DNA of 36,608 nucleotides from Methanobacteriota archaeon (GCA_002715545.1 PAZI01000040.1:9081-45688), one strand, 5' to 3'. Positions 8,485-17,647 are shown, numbered from the stretch's first letter. The notes: generated by a model not told the origin, from the sequence alone. Numbers and translations: made by a program.

Positions 8485-9593
8485 CCCGTACTCTCGTGCT
8501 AGTCATTGACCGAGACGACGATTTGGGCGTCAAGGCAGGATTGCGCGGCCCAGTGGTTGGTCGTCGCAATGTCCTTGCAGCAGCTCTCAAACTAGGTATC
8601 GCAGACCCAGAAGAATCTGATACTAACGCGATTTTCGCAGCCCTTCGCCAACATGACCTGATTCTTGAGGAAGCAGGACCTGAAGACGCTGTCGAAGTCA
8701 CCATCTTGACAGGAGATGAAAGAGTTGGAGTGCGTTCGGACCGAGCGATTGCCCTTCAAATCGAAGACGTCATCGAGACGTTTGGACCTGATCGGGCGGT
8801 TATGGTCTCAGATGGTGCTGAGGATGAATCATTACTACCCATCATACAATCACGTATAGCAATCGACCACGTCCACCGGGTGGTTGTCCGTCAGTCAAAA
8901 GGGCTTGAGGGGACATACTACTACATCGTCAAGGCTCTTGATGACCCAGCCCTTCAACGTCGAATTGTTCTGCCGATTGCACTGGTCTTCGTCACAATTG
9001 GAATAGGAATAGCATTCAAACAGGCCTGGTTGATTGGTGCTCTACCACTTATTCTCGGGATATATCTGATGGCTAGAGGGCTTGGAATGGAAGCTGTCTT
9101 CAGCCGAATCGTTGCCGAGATGAATTCGAACACTGACGGCGCCATGGTATCAACTGTGTTATGGTCAATGTCGTTCATTTCAGGACTGCTCGCTGCCGCG
9201 ACAGCTTGGGACACGTATCAGGATCTATTCGCCCAAAATGAAGCGATGAATATCATCATTCTCACAATGATCGATGGATCACTACAATGGCTCATCATCG
9301 CATTCCTCTTTGCAATACTTGGTGGCCTTGTCCTCGGGGCTCGACGCGGTCGCTTCCGTGGACGTCTACTCGTAGTGATGATGTTCGTCCTCACGATATG
9401 GGAATTCTCCCGAACAGCGCTTACTATCGCCATTGATGGTCTGAATGGTGCGAATTACACCTTTGATCCGAATACATTCATTCCAGATTGGGGAGCTTCG
9501 TTGCTCTTCCTCACCGGAGCATGGTTGACTTGGCGGACAGTACGTGTCGTCGAGCGCCGAGATGAGGATGGGAAACGCTTCCACGGTGTATGA
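8481..9593 (+). CDS. DUF373 family membrane protein
   Basis: 370 residues, starting at an ATG that overlaps the priL stop. The first about 150 residues form a soluble alpha/beta domain with MTRTLVLVIDRDDDLG at the start, a GPVVGRRNVLAAALKLGIADPEESDTNA stretch and a MVSDGAEDES motif. This is the pattern of the archaeal DUF373 family, whose biochemical role is unknown to me. About five to six hydrophobic helices follow from about residue 155 to 360, giving an integral membrane protein with a cytosolic N-terminal domain. It is sandwiched between priL and mptE with almost no spacing. The Asp-rich strand ends could bind a metal or nucleotide, but no catalytic assignment is possible from sequence. 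Confidence 0.88.
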   Translation: MTRTLVLVIDRDDDLGVKAGLRGPVVGRRNVLAAALKLGIADPEESDTNAIFAALRQHDLILEEAGPEDAVEVTILTGDERVGVRSDRAIALQIEDVIETFGPDRAVMVSDGAEDESLLPIIQSRIAIDHVHRVVVRQSKGLEGTYYYIVKALDDPALQRRIVLPIALVFVTIGIGIAFKQAWLIGALPLILGIYLMARGLGMEAVFSRIVAEMNSNTDGAMVSTVLWSMSFISGLLAAATAWDTYQDLFAQNEAMNIIILTMIDGSLQWLIIAFLFAILGGLVLGARRGRFRGRLLVVMMFVLTIWEFSRTALTIAIDGLNGANYTFDPNTFIPDWGASLLFLTGAWLTWRTVRVVERRDEDGKRFHGV

Positions 9594-9597
9594 GCGA

Positions 9598-10308
9598 ATG
9601 ATGATGAATCCGCCACCCGAGGCGCTTCAGCTCCAGCGAGACGCCATCGCAGCATTCGGTTGGTCTATTGACGATGATCGAAAGGCGGTTGAATCAGTCA
9701 AAGAGATACTCAGCGATATGCTCGCTGATTCAGACTCGCTTTGGAAATATCTTGCAAATTCATTGAGAGAGGCGAGAGGTATCACAATCGTCGGAGCTGA
9801 CGCTAGGGGTGATTACCTCTCAAGACAGGAACATGACCGTTTCATTGTAGCCGATGGAGCGTTCGCAGCATTCACACACCTCGACCCATCATTCACCAAA
9901 CGCGTGATCGCGATTGTGAGTGATGCAGATGGAGGTGAAGGTATGAGACAGGCGATGAGACATTCTCACATTGTCTGGATCCTTCATCCTCATGGTGACA
10001 ATTTAAAAGAAGTCAATGACTTGGCCCAGCGTCTCAAAGAATTGGAACGCAACGTCGTGCTCACACACCAACTTGAGGAAGACATTGTTGGAGCAATCAA
10101 CATAGGGGGCCTTACAGATGGTGACCGTGCAGCTTGTCTTGCACGATGTGTACTTGATGCATCTACAATCAAACTTAGTGGGTTCAGCGTCGGTGGTATC
10201 GGGCGTTGGTCTGGAAAGAGTGATTCGGAACTGAAATTACTGAAACTAGATTGGATGGTACGAATTCTTGATTCCCTTGGTTTGATGATTTCAGAACCAA
10301 TCAGCTAG
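9598..10308 (+). CDS. mptE: 6-hydroxymethyl-7,8-dihydropterin pyrophosphokinase, MptE-type
   Basis: 236 residues from the ATG at 9598, 4 bp after the DUF373 stop. In-frame starts further upstream (GTG 9544, ATG 9562, ATG 9568) would overlap that gene and give a longer N-terminus than the family needs. MptE (archaeal DUF115 group) transfers pyrophosphate from ATP to 6-hydroxymethyl-7,8-dihydropterin in folate or methanopterin synthesis. Supporting segments are GITIVGADARGDY, the FIVADGAFAAF strand, IVSDADGG, ILHPHGDN, the NIGGLTDGDRAACLARC signature and IKLSGFSVGGIGRW with a downstream LKLDW. These are the ATP, metal and substrate regions of MptE. Its last 18 bp overlap the 3' end of the convergent DNA polymerase gene. 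Confidence 0.85.
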   Translation: MMMNPPPEALQLQRDAIAAFGWSIDDDRKAVESVKEILSDMLADSDSLWKYLANSLREARGITIVGADARGDYLSRQEHDRFIVADGAFAAFTHLDPSFTKRVIAIVSDADGGEGMRQAMRHSHIVWILHPHGDNLKEVNDLAQRLKELERNVVLTHQLEEDIVGAINIGGLTDGDRAACLARCVLDASTIKLSGFSVGGIGRWSGKSDSELKLLKLDWMVRILDSLGLMISEPIS

Positions 10309-13300
10309 AGTCTTGACAGTCACTGTCTCGTTGACAAAGAGGGCGTCGACAGCTTTGATCCCTTGTTCAACGCGTTGGCGCGTATAAGTCTGAACATCGT
10401 AGGTGTTCATCATGTATTGGATCACATCGATGTATTTGCGCACCGCACCTTCACTAACTGTGAGAATGAGATTGCCTCGACACTGATCGACGCGGTCCCC
10501 CATTGCAACAAGAGGCGATGAGCCTCGCTCACGGATGGCGATACAATGTCCAGCAATGGGCATCCTTCGGTACTTCGCCCCACAAGACGTGCAACGTACC
10601 TTCTGACGTGAGAAAGCGACGAGGTTTCCGCGAAGGTCAGGAAGGAAATGGTCTTGGATTACAGAGGAGGCGACATCCCTCTCACTCACACCTCGCAATT
10701 TCTTACCAAGTCGAAGTTGGCCGTCGAGTTTGTCCCGCATTGTCTTCAATGTCTTGTATGACGATGCTGCAGGAGCTTGGTCAATCTGTAATGATTCATG
10801 CGTATATCCGATATTGCGTTGAGCAAGTGATGTCCCCAGCCGTCCTTGGATGATGTCCATTAGTCCTGTGATTTCTTTTGGATGCGTATGTTGCTCAGTG
10901 ACACGATAGAATTCAGCAGGGTAGAACCAAGCGGCATCGACGTTGTGCGCCTCACTGTCAATTTCCTTTGGATCGATGCGAGTAGTTAGAACAAGAGGGG
11001 CGTCCATCAATCCTCCTCGGCGATTTGGAAGAATCAAACGACTGAAGTTGAGAAGACCATCAAGAAGAAGCATAACACAATCCTCGTCACCATCACAGTT
11101 GCGACGTTTCGCTGCATGGAACAATGGATGGGCAAACGAGGCGGAAGCACGGGTCCATCCGATGATTCGGCCAAGAACCCCCCCAGAAGTGTGGGGCGCA
11201 AGTCCGACGATGAGATGGCCAATCAAGTCATCAGCATCAAGAACGCCATAGTAGGGTTCCTTGTCATAGAATCGTTTGAGAAGGTCATCGACGTACTGTG
11301 CAGTGCGAACAAGCAGGGGAATAGCTGTTCGTGAAATGACCAAATCCTGTGAGAATAGTTCGACCATCTGGTCATCATTCTCCAATGGATTGCCATTGCA
11401 GTCGTGCGTGTAGCCAAGTTTCAGCATACGCTTTGCAGTGGTTCCAATCTCGCACGGCATCACATGTGTGGTTGGTACGTCAATCATATCGAATCGAATC
11501 GTGCCATCCTTGTTTACAGGCAACTTGTGAATTGCTCTCAGAATTGCTTTGGGAAGAGGTTCTGGAGAGCTGAGTTCAGACATCAAGTCGCGAACAAGTT
11601 TCACTTCTCTGGGCAACTGAGGCTCAGCGATCACCTGTAATGCATCGTCAACTATCGAGATAACGTCAACGGTCATCTTAGTTGGATGATCAGGGCGCGG
11701 CTCCGTTCGCCCCTTGCATCGCTTTCCTTTCTGTTCCAAATGAGGATGAGGACAAGTCAAGAGAGGTGTTATCCGCTGGCATACCTCACACTCACGTTTC
11801 CGAAGACGAACTCGTGATGTCCCATTGGTAACTGCTGCGTTAAGCAGGCGTTTCGGGCCTCCTTCCATACCTACTGGGAAAAGGCCATGCACAGCAGGCT
11901 TCATGGTTCGTTCCGCTGCCTTTTCAGGGCGGCCCATTCTGCTTCCCACCCTTGTCGTAGCAGCATCGCCCCAACGCAAGTCAGCACGCTCGCGCACGAT
12001 AGACAGGGTGCGGAGTTGACGATGCTGATTGATTCGGTCTTCGGCTTCAGCTTTCTGAACTGGATCGACAGGGTCATCATCAACAAATCCTGCTGAGGCT
12101 TCTTCTCCAAGCAATTGTGTCTCGTTGATTCCTTTTCCCTCTTGCCTCGCCCGAGTCTCGGCCTCGATACGTGCTGCTTCTCGTAATTTTCGAACACGAT
12201 TCAAGTGCACGTCCATCTGGTGTAGAGATGTTGCATCTTCAATGAGTTTTTCACGTGCTGTATCGGCATCAGAACAAAGAGTGCGAGCCATTGATTGATC
12301 ATGCAGATGGATTCCTTCCAACAATGCACTGGCTCCAGTAGTGACAATGATGTCATTCCCTTCGTGATGATGTGTTATTGAAAGGGCAAGAAGAGATGCC
12401 TTGACAGCCCCATGTCGCCACTCACCGATGCGTTCAGCCTCGGACAACAAAGGACGACTCTCTGCAGTAAGGGAGTCTCCTTCCTTCGTCGCCACCGCTG
12501 ACCAACCATCTGCAGCGCCAGGAATACGGAATCGTTCACCATGCTCATCATCCTCTCGTTCGCCCTTAAGACAGGCTTCAATGAGAGGGCGGACCCAAAT
12601 CAGAGGAAGGTCAGACCAGAATGGAAGATGGGGTGGTGGAAGTGAGGTGCCAAACGTTCGAGCAATCAATAGCAAGGATTCAACCGGGAGATCTGAGGAA
12701 CGAAGCCATCGATGCCAAACGGCTTGTTTGTTGAGATCTGCAGCATCGTGTTCAGGTGCTTCTTTAACATCATAATCTGCCAATATTTCTCGAAATTTCT
12801 CCAAAGATGCAGCATCAGAGAGGGCCTCAATGATCTCTGACGCCCAACGGTGGCGGTCATACGATGCAGGGACGAGGTTTTTGTTATTCTCAAGAAATTC
12901 GCCATACCCAAGCACAATCTCTCCAAGGTCCCATATCTCAATGACATCGGGTGAAACATCACGCATTTCCTGGACGTCTTCCACGCGTCGTGCAGTCCCA
13001 TCGCGTAATAGGACGAATGGTGGTTGTGCCTCATGGCATGAAGTGACTGCAGTTGCCTTACCTGGTCGCTCAATCTTCATCTGTGTTCCAACACTGAGGA
13101 ATTCATCGACAACATACATGCTTGAAGGGTGAATTCCAGCTGCTGCAAGGCCACCTGCTCGGGCCCTTCCATAGGCAAGTCTGAATCCACCTGGCATTGA
13201 GGGTTGACCAAAAACAGGGCGACCTGCAATGATCTCTTTCATGAATTTATTTCCAGGTTTGATTACCTTGACGCGGCGCTCACTCACTTCACTCTCATCG

Positions 13301-14169
13301 ACCTTCTCCTTTCGATGAGCAAAGGTTCGGATGAACTCCCACCCTTCAACACCAAGGCGACCTGTGTGCTTCTGAATCTTCGGAGCTTTCAGGCACATGC
13401 CTTCGCCAATGACTAGTAACATACCTCCTCGTATTCGATTACCATCGACATTCGGCAAGTCACGCTGACCACTGACCTCGATGTCCTCTGTTGATTCACC
13501 ATTGATCATCACCGGACAAGAGCGGACGATGACGTCAATCTCATCAGGAGGTGGACGATACTGAAGATTACCACGGTACAGCCCGAATTCCTCCTTACAT
13601 CGCTCGATTTCTCTCTCTGTTGGGAGATATCGGTCAAGCCCCATATCCTGGCGGAGCACATCAGCGATGAGGACGGACATGGCTTGAGCAGTACCTCCTG
13701 CTGCACGTATCGGGCCGGCATAGTGCACTGAAAGGAAGTTGGTTCCAGATGGATTGCGAAGAATCCTGACATCACAGATGCCTTCTAGGGGTGCAACAAG
13801 GACCGCTTCTGTCAGGATTGCAAGGCCCACTCTGAGACCTAGTTCAATGGCATCGACATCACCGCGACCCTCCTCACTGGCTAGACGTGCTGCCTCACGC
13901 GCAGCAGCAATCGAGCATGCTTCACGGTCCATACTCTCCAGTAACTCACGGGTCTTTGCAGCAATCTCGATTCCATCGAGATGTTCTGCCAATAACTTCT
14001 CAGTTCGTCCAGCAAGATCGGCTGCTCGAGGGATTTCGACATCGGTAGAAAGGTCGTAACCCAGCTTTCTCGCTTCACCTGCGATTCTGTACACTTCATC
14101 GCAGCGATCATCGAGCCACGCATGATAGCGCTCAAGAGTCGCAGCGTGGTCCTCCTCAGTCAGCAACAC
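10291..14169 (-). CDS. polC: DNA polymerase D large (catalytic) subunit DP2
   Basis: 1292 residues. PolD is a replicative polymerase found only in archaea; DP2 carries the polymerase active site and DP1 (not in this window) the proofreading nuclease. Diagnostic features are the N-terminus YRIAGEARKLGYDLSTDVEI, the RVGSRMGRPEKAAERTMKP block at about 737-755 and a zinc site around CEVC...CPHPH...C at about 780-805. The catalytic NCDGDED is at 1024-1030 (genomic 11100 downward), and a C-terminal zinc site is CTSC...GHC...QC at 1193-1230. No intein interrupts NCDGDED, a known insertion site in other archaea. Residues about 640-728 form a charged, coiled-coil-like stretch that looks like an insertion. 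The apparent start is GTG at 14169, with TTG at 14166 as the alternative. It is divergent from pyrE with only 42 bp between. Confidence 0.95.
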   Translation of the reverse strand: MLLTEEDHAATLERYHAWLDDRCDEVYRIAGEARKLGYDLSTDVEIPRAADLAGRTEKLLAEHLDGIEIAAKTRELLESMDREACSIAAAREAARLASEEGRGDVDAIELGLRVGLAILTEAVLVAPLEGICDVRILRNPSGTNFLSVHYAGPIRAAGGTAQAMSVLIADVLRQDMGLDRYLPTEREIERCKEEFGLYRGNLQYRPPPDEIDVIVRSCPVMINGESTEDIEVSGQRDLPNVDGNRIRGGMLLVIGEGMCLKAPKIQKHTGRLGVEGWEFIRTFAHRKEKVDESEVSERRVKVIKPGNKFMKEIIAGRPVFGQPSMPGGFRLAYGRARAGGLAAAGIHPSSMYVVDEFLSVGTQMKIERPGKATAVTSCHEAQPPFVLLRDGTARRVEDVQEMRDVSPDVIEIWDLGEIVLGYGEFLENNKNLVPASYDRHRWASEIIEALSDAASLEKFREILADYDVKEAPEHDAADLNKQAVWHRWLRSSDLPVESLLLIARTFGTSLPPPHLPFWSDLPLIWVRPLIEACLKGEREDDEHGERFRIPGAADGWSAVATKEGDSLTAESRPLLSEAERIGEWRHGAVKASLLALSITHHHEGNDIIVTTGASALLEGIHLHDQSMARTLCSDADTAREKLIEDATSLHQMDVHLNRVRKLREAARIEAETRARQEGKGINETQLLGEEASAGFVDDDPVDPVQKAEAEDRINQHRQLRTLSIVRERADLRWGDAATTRVGSRMGRPEKAAERTMKPAVHGLFPVGMEGGPKRLLNAAVTNGTSRVRLRKRECEVCQRITPLLTCPHPHLEQKGKRCKGRTEPRPDHPTKMTVDVISIVDDALQVIAEPQLPREVKLVRDLMSELSSPEPLPKAILRAIHKLPVNKDGTIRFDMIDVPTTHVMPCEIGTTAKRMLKLGYTHDCNGNPLENDDQMVELFSQDLVISRTAIPLLVRTAQYVDDLLKRFYDKEPYYGVLDADDLIGHLIVGLAPHTSGGVLGRIIGWTRASASFAHPLFHAAKRRNCDGDEDCVMLLLDGLLNFSRLILPNRRGGLMDAPLVLTTRIDPKEIDSEAHNVDAAWFYPAEFYRVTEQHTHPKEITGLMDIIQGRLGTSLAQRNIGYTHESLQIDQAPAASSYKTLKTMRDKLDGQLRLGKKLRGVSERDVASSVIQDHFLPDLRGNLVAFSRQKVRCTSCGAKYRRMPIAGHCIAIRERGSSPLVAMGDRVDQCRGNLILTVSEGAVRKYIDVIQYMMNTYDVQTYTRQRVEQGIKAVDALFVNETVTVKTLADWF

Positions 14170-14211
14170 GACTCATCACCCGGTAATTTCAGTGAGCGGT
14201 GGTTGCCCATA
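14170..14211. promoter_or_regulatory. Short divergent spacer between DP2 and pyrE
   Basis: Only 42 bp separate the chosen starts. This is too short for two archaeal TATA-type promoters with leaders unless transcripts are leaderless or a promoter lies within the opposite gene. If pyrE really starts at the ATG at 14299, the spacer grows to about 130 bp. No clear TATA/BRE was seen. Confidence 0.3.
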
Positions 14212-14889
14212 ATGTTCGCGACAGAAGATTCAGAACATGATGTCGATAAGTTCATCCTTCATCCGAAGGATTTCAACGTCAACCTCTGTGGTGCAAACAT
14301 GGAGAGGGATCTTGCCCGGCGCATAGCGTCTCGTTCGCTCCTACTCGCTGACGGGAGGGATTTCACACTCGCATCAGGCCAGACCTCCGATCGCTTCTGC
14401 GACCTCAAACCAGCAATGCTCGACCCCCATACAAGTTCCAGAATTACTGATGGTTTGCTCGACATCATCGCACATCTAGAGCCGGACTTCGTCGGCGGAC
14501 TTGAGCTTGGAGCCGTACCACTTGTCTCACAAGTCATCGCTGCCGCCGGTAATCGTCTGCAAGGTGGTTTCGTCGTTCGAAAAACGCCAAAGGGGCGAGG
14601 AGGGCGGGCCACCGGAAATCCTGCGGGTATCGAAGGAGTCCCAATCGCCAAGGGTGGACGAGTAGTTGTTTTGGAAGACGTTGCGACTACGGGAGGTTCA
14701 GCTGTTCAAGCTGCCGAATACATTGAGGGAACGACCGATTGCAACGTCATAGCAGTCATCACTGTCATTGATCGACTTGAAGGTGCTCGAGCAGCCATCG
14801 AATCCAAAGGCATGGCATTCCATTCACTGCTCACGATTGAGGACCTCATTCAGACTGGGGTTCAAGCGACTAAAACAGAGGTGTCGTGA
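14212..14889 (+). CDS. pyrE: Orotate phosphoribosyltransferase
   Basis: 225 residues from the ATG at 14212. PyrE joins orotate and PRPP to make orotidine 5'-monophosphate in de novo pyrimidine synthesis. The PRPP-binding signature VVVLEDVATTGGSAVQ lies at 151-166. DFTLASGQTSDRFCDLKP at 50-67 is the usual N-terminal substrate motif, and FVVRKTPKGRGG at 120-131 is the flexible catalytic loop. The canonical enzyme begins about where MERDLARRIASR starts (ATG 14299, preceded by GTGGT), which would give 196 residues, the usual family length. The extra 29 residues at the chosen start may be real or non-coding. It is followed after 3 bp by the methyltransferase gene. Confidence 0.9.
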   Translation: MFATEDSEHDVDKFILHPKDFNVNLCGANMERDLARRIASRSLLLADGRDFTLASGQTSDRFCDLKPAMLDPHTSSRITDGLLDIIAHLEPDFVGGLELGAVPLVSQVIAAAGNRLQGGFVVRKTPKGRGGRATGNPAGIEGVPIAKGGRVVVLEDVATTGGSAVQAAEYIEGTTDCNVIAVITVIDRLEGARAAIESKGMAFHSLLTIEDLIQTGVQATKTEVS

Positions 14890-14892
14890 GCA

Positions 14893-15993
14893 TTGCCAGA
14901 TCCGCTAAAGCGTCTGCGAACGCCACATGAAGTCGTATTGTATCGGTCCAAACATTTGGCATCTGTCAACCTATCAGACGGCATCATCGTTGATGTTGCC
15001 TGTGGTGGAGGCACTCCACTCATCGAAGCATGCCGGGCCACTGGGAAACGTGGCATTGGCATCGAATTGGGGTCCGAACGTGCTGCTATAGCACAAAAAG
15101 AAGTCAATGCCTCAGGCCTACCTATCGAAGTAATCTGTGGTGATGGAACCGATGTCTCGAACATCACGGATGATAAGGTCGCAGTTCTCATGTACGATCC
15201 TGAACGCCCCATGACTGGAGGAAGTAGCCATTTCGAAGGATTACAACCACCCATAGAGAAAGTCATCATGGCATGGGGGACACAACTCATTGAAGGTGCG
15301 GCCCTCCTCTTCGACCTCCCTCCACGTTTTTCTGAGGAGGATCAACAACGCGTTGAGGATCTCATTGAAACTCATCTCGGATCTTGGCCAATATGTTGGT
15401 CGCTGCTTAGTCGTGGGTCTTCCCGCATCGACAGACTCATGCTTCACGCTGGACCAACGGCAGGTATTCACAATCGGCGTTGTATCAGACTTCTGCCAGA
15501 TGGAAAAGTAGCCGAACTGGTTGGCGAAGTAGAGGAAGGGCCAGGAGAAGTCGAACAGAAGATTGCCATTGGTGATGTTATTGGCCTCGTTGATGCAACA
15601 ATTCCTGCAGCAAAATTGTGGAATTCATGGTCTTCTAAGCACCGTGTCAATGGTTGGCTGGTTCAGAGAGGAAGACGTCCAACAATTCTGTTCAAACAAT
15701 GGCCGACAACTGAAGACCACTTTCTCATCGATGGAGGGGTTGTGATTGACATCCAGCCAAAAGAACCACTTGAGCAGGCCATTGAATCACTTCTGGCATC
15801 CTGTCAGCGGCACAATATTGCTGGCGCACTACTCAGAGCAAGCGTCCCGCCAGACAGTCATTCATGGTTTCAACGAATGCTGGACACAACGCGTTTGGAG
15901 GGTAATAGAGAGGCTGTCATCATCGACCTGCCCCATCTTCAGAAACCACAACTATTGCTGCTCGACCGGAGGCGTTCTGCGACGCTTGATTGA
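14893..15993 (+). CDS. Class I SAM-dependent methyltransferase, THUMP-like group
   Basis: 366 residues from a TTG at 14893, supported by GAGGTG at 14878-14883, 9 nt upstream; no ATG is near. The SAM-binding motif I is VDVACGGGTP at 33-42, the acidic end of strand 2 is GIELGSERAA at 57-66, and CGDGTDV follows at 82-88. MYDPERPMTGGSSHFEGLQP at 100-119 sits where bacterial THUMP-like methyltransferases have DPaRR...P. The C-terminal 200 residues contain a mixed alpha/beta domain with a basic GWLVQRGRRPTILFKQ segment, as in RNA-modifying members. The likely substrate is RNA, but the base is unknown. It lies between pyrE and the ribosomal protein cluster on the same strand, which fits a translation-linked role. 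Confidence 0.7.
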   Translation: MPDPLKRLRTPHEVVLYRSKHLASVNLSDGIIVDVACGGGTPLIEACRATGKRGIGIELGSERAAIAQKEVNASGLPIEVICGDGTDVSNITDDKVAVLMYDPERPMTGGSSHFEGLQPPIEKVIMAWGTQLIEGAALLFDLPPRFSEEDQQRVEDLIETHLGSWPICWSLLSRGSSRIDRLMLHAGPTAGIHNRRCIRLLPDGKVAELVGEVEEGPGEVEQKIAIGDVIGLVDATIPAAKLWNSWSSKHRVNGWLVQRGRRPTILFKQWPTTEDHFLIDGGVVIDIQPKEPLEQAIESLLASCQRHNIAGALLRASVPPDSHSWFQRMLDTTRLEGNREAVIIDLPHLQKPQLLLLDRRRSATLD

Positions 15994-16037
15994 TAAAGGG
16001 AATCAGGGTCGGTCGAATTCGCAGCGACGGTGGTAGC
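15990..16037 (+). promoter_or_regulatory. Possible promoter/leader of the S13-S4-S11-rpoD cluster
   Basis: TTGATAAA at 15990-15997 resembles an archaeal TATA box and would place transcription start about 20 nt before the S13 ATG at 16038. It overlaps the stop codon of the preceding methyltransferase gene. No BRE is obvious, so read-through from pyrE/methyltransferase is equally possible. Confidence 0.25.
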
Positions 16038-16508
16038 ATGGCAGAGGAAGCACAGGCTGAAGATGAAGAGGCAGAGTTTCGCTATCTCTTCAGAATTGCT
16101 TCTACCGATATCGATGGCCAGAGAGCCATTCGACAAGGCCTGACCGCCATCCGAGGAATCGGCCAGCGCGTTGCTCAGACAATCTGTACCATCGCTGAAG
16201 TTGATGGGGCTAAAGTCGGCGGACATCTCACTGACGATGAGATTCATCGCCTCACTCAATCACTTGAGACATTTCCAGAAACTGCACCTGAATGGCTCTT
16301 GAACCGACAAAGGGACCCTGAATCTGGAGACGAAGTTCACCTCTATGGTCAGGATCTCAATATCATTCGTACCGAAGATATCGCTGAAGAAAGGAGACTG
16401 AAATCATACCGGGGTATACGCCATGCCACGGGTCAGAAGGTAAGAGGACAGAGAACGCGCAGCAACGGGCGGCGCGGTGATACTCTGGGCGTTAGTAGAA
16501 AGAGCTGA
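16038..16508 (+). CDS. rps13: 30S ribosomal protein S13 (uS13)
   Basis: 156 residues from the ATG at 16038; an upstream in-frame extension to 15990 lacks similarity. S13 sits at the head of the small subunit and contacts the large subunit and tRNA. After an acidic N-terminal extension (MAEEAQAEDEEAEF) the canonical start FRYLFRIASTDIDGQRAI is followed by the helix-two-turns-helix GLTAIRGIGQRVAQTIC. The basic C-terminus SYRGIRHATGQKVRGQRTRS and GRRGDTLGV is the RNA-binding signature. It is the first gene of the archaeal alpha-operon-like cluster and is followed after 9 bp by S4. Confidence 0.97.
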   Translation: MAEEAQAEDEEAEFRYLFRIASTDIDGQRAIRQGLTAIRGIGQRVAQTICTIAEVDGAKVGGHLTDDEIHRLTQSLETFPETAPEWLLNRQRDPESGDEVHLYGQDLNIIRTEDIAEERRLKSYRGIRHATGQKVRGQRTRSNGRRGDTLGVSRKS

Positions 16509-16517
16509 GGTGTCTGA

Positions 16518-17252
16518 TTGGGTCATCCGAAATTCTCTCGTCGCCAGTACGACACGCCAGCACACCCATGGAAAGCAGACCGCATCAAGGAAGAGCATGA
16601 CCTTCGTGACAAGTACGCGCTGAAGAACATGCGAGAAATCTGGAAGGCTCGCTCCCGACTCCGCCGCCACCGCCAACATGCGATGAGGCTCCTCAGTAGA
16701 ATTGATTCTGACGTGCAACATCTACAACGTGAAAGAGAAGAGATTCTGATGAGTCTTAAGTCACGTGGTTTCATCCCTCTCAACGCATCTCTTGACGACA
16801 TCCTATCCATGACAGTAGAGGACATCTTGGATCGCCGCCTGCAGGCCGTCACCTACCGGCTTGGACTCGCATCATCTCATGCACAAGCCCGGCAACTTGT
16901 CGCTCACGGCCACATCGCTATCGGTAATCAGAAGGTAACAATTCCAGGCTACATCGTCCGAGTAGAGGAGGAAGATAACATCAGTTACTATCAGACCTCA
17001 ACGCTATCCGATTCAGACCATCCTCTGCGACGAGAAATCGAGGAAATACGGGCCTCTGCTGAATTCGGAGAAGGGGAAGAAGATGAAGGGCAGGATCCTG
17101 AATTCAATAAATCTGATATCGCCGCCATCAAGGAAAGTGCAAAGAAAGCTCCGTCCGCAACGGATGTCGAAGTTACCACACCCACTGCTGAATCAAGTGA
17201 AGGGACAGGGGATGACTCTGAAGTTCAGACAGATGAGACAACGGAGGCTTGA
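16518..17252 (+). CDS. rps4: 30S ribosomal protein S4 (uS4) with long acidic C-terminal tail
   Basis: 244 residues from TTG at 16518, preceded by GAGGTG about 5 nt upstream; the first residues (M)[17 protein letters not shown] match the archaeal S4 start. S4 nucleates assembly of the small subunit 5' domain. The S4 RNA-binding domain is at about 105-152 ([15 protein letters not shown] ... [16 protein letters not shown]). Archaeal S4 usually ends soon after this region. Here about 60 more residues (183-244) are rich in Glu, Asp, Ser and Thr and look disordered. The tail is an unusual extension and continues in frame to the stop at 17250-17252, overlapping the S11 ribosome-binding region. Confidence 0.95.
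   Translation: MGHPKFSRRQYDTPAHPWKADRIKEEHDLRDKYALKNMREIWKARSRLRRHRQHAMRLLSRIDSDVQHLQREREEILMSLKSRGFIPLNASLDDILSMTVEDILDRRLQAVTYRLGLASSHAQARQLVAHGHIAIGNQKVTIPGYIVRVEEEDNISYYQTSTLSDSDHPLRREIEEIRASAEFGEGEEDEGQDPEFNKSDIAAIKESAKKAPSATDVEVTTPTAESSEGTGDDSEVQTDETTEA
17243..17247 (+). promoter_or_regulatory. Strong Shine-Dalgarno GGAGG deciding the S11 start
   Basis: GGAGG within the last codons of S4 lies 7 nt before the ATG at 17255, favouring that start over an in-frame TTG at 17249 and indicating translational coupling of S4 and S11. Confidence 0.8.
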
Positions 17253-17254
17253 GA

Positions 17255-17638
17255 ATGTCACGCAAGGCCGTAGTCCACATCTATTCCTCGTACAACAATA
17301 TCCTATTGACGGCTACCGATCTCACTGGTGCAGAGACCATTGCCCAAGTCAGTGGTGGCATGGTCGTCAAATCGAGCAAAGATAGTGGGGGGCCATTCGC
17401 TGCAACGAGGGCTGCTGAACTGCTCGCTGATGCTATGCGTGAGAAGGGATTTGAATCAATCATCGTCAGATACCGTGGTCCAGGGGGTAACAAACATCAC
17501 AACACTGGCCCAGGTGCACAGGCAGCCATTCGGGCCTTTACGAGAGCAGGCATCCAAATCGCTAGGATTGAAGATGTCACGCCTATCCCGCATGATGGCA
17601 CTAAGAAGAAAGGAGGCCGTCGTGGCCGTCGAGTCTGA
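17255..17638 (+). CDS. rps11: 30S ribosomal protein S11 (uS11)
   Basis: 127 residues. S11 forms part of the platform of the small subunit near the mRNA exit. The sequence shows the family blocks [61 protein letters not shown] and the basic C-terminal [22 protein letters not shown] ending (here [18 protein letters not shown]). It has the full expected length for archaea. It starts 2 bp after the S4 stop and is followed by rpoD after 9 bp, so the four genes form one operon. Confidence 0.97.
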   Translation: MSRKAVVHIYSSYNNILLTATDLTGAETIAQVSGGMVVKSSKDSGGPFAATRAAELLADAMREKGFESIIVRYRGPGGNKHHNTGPGAQAAIRAFTRAGIQIARIEDVTPIPHDGTKKKGGRRGRRV

Positions 17639-17647
17639 GGAATATCC

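Noticed and set aside
10291..14169. Possible intein in the DP2 NCDGDED region
   Set aside because: The catalytic block reads straight through into the downstream conserved sequence, with no splice-junction motifs or extra several-hundred-residue domain.
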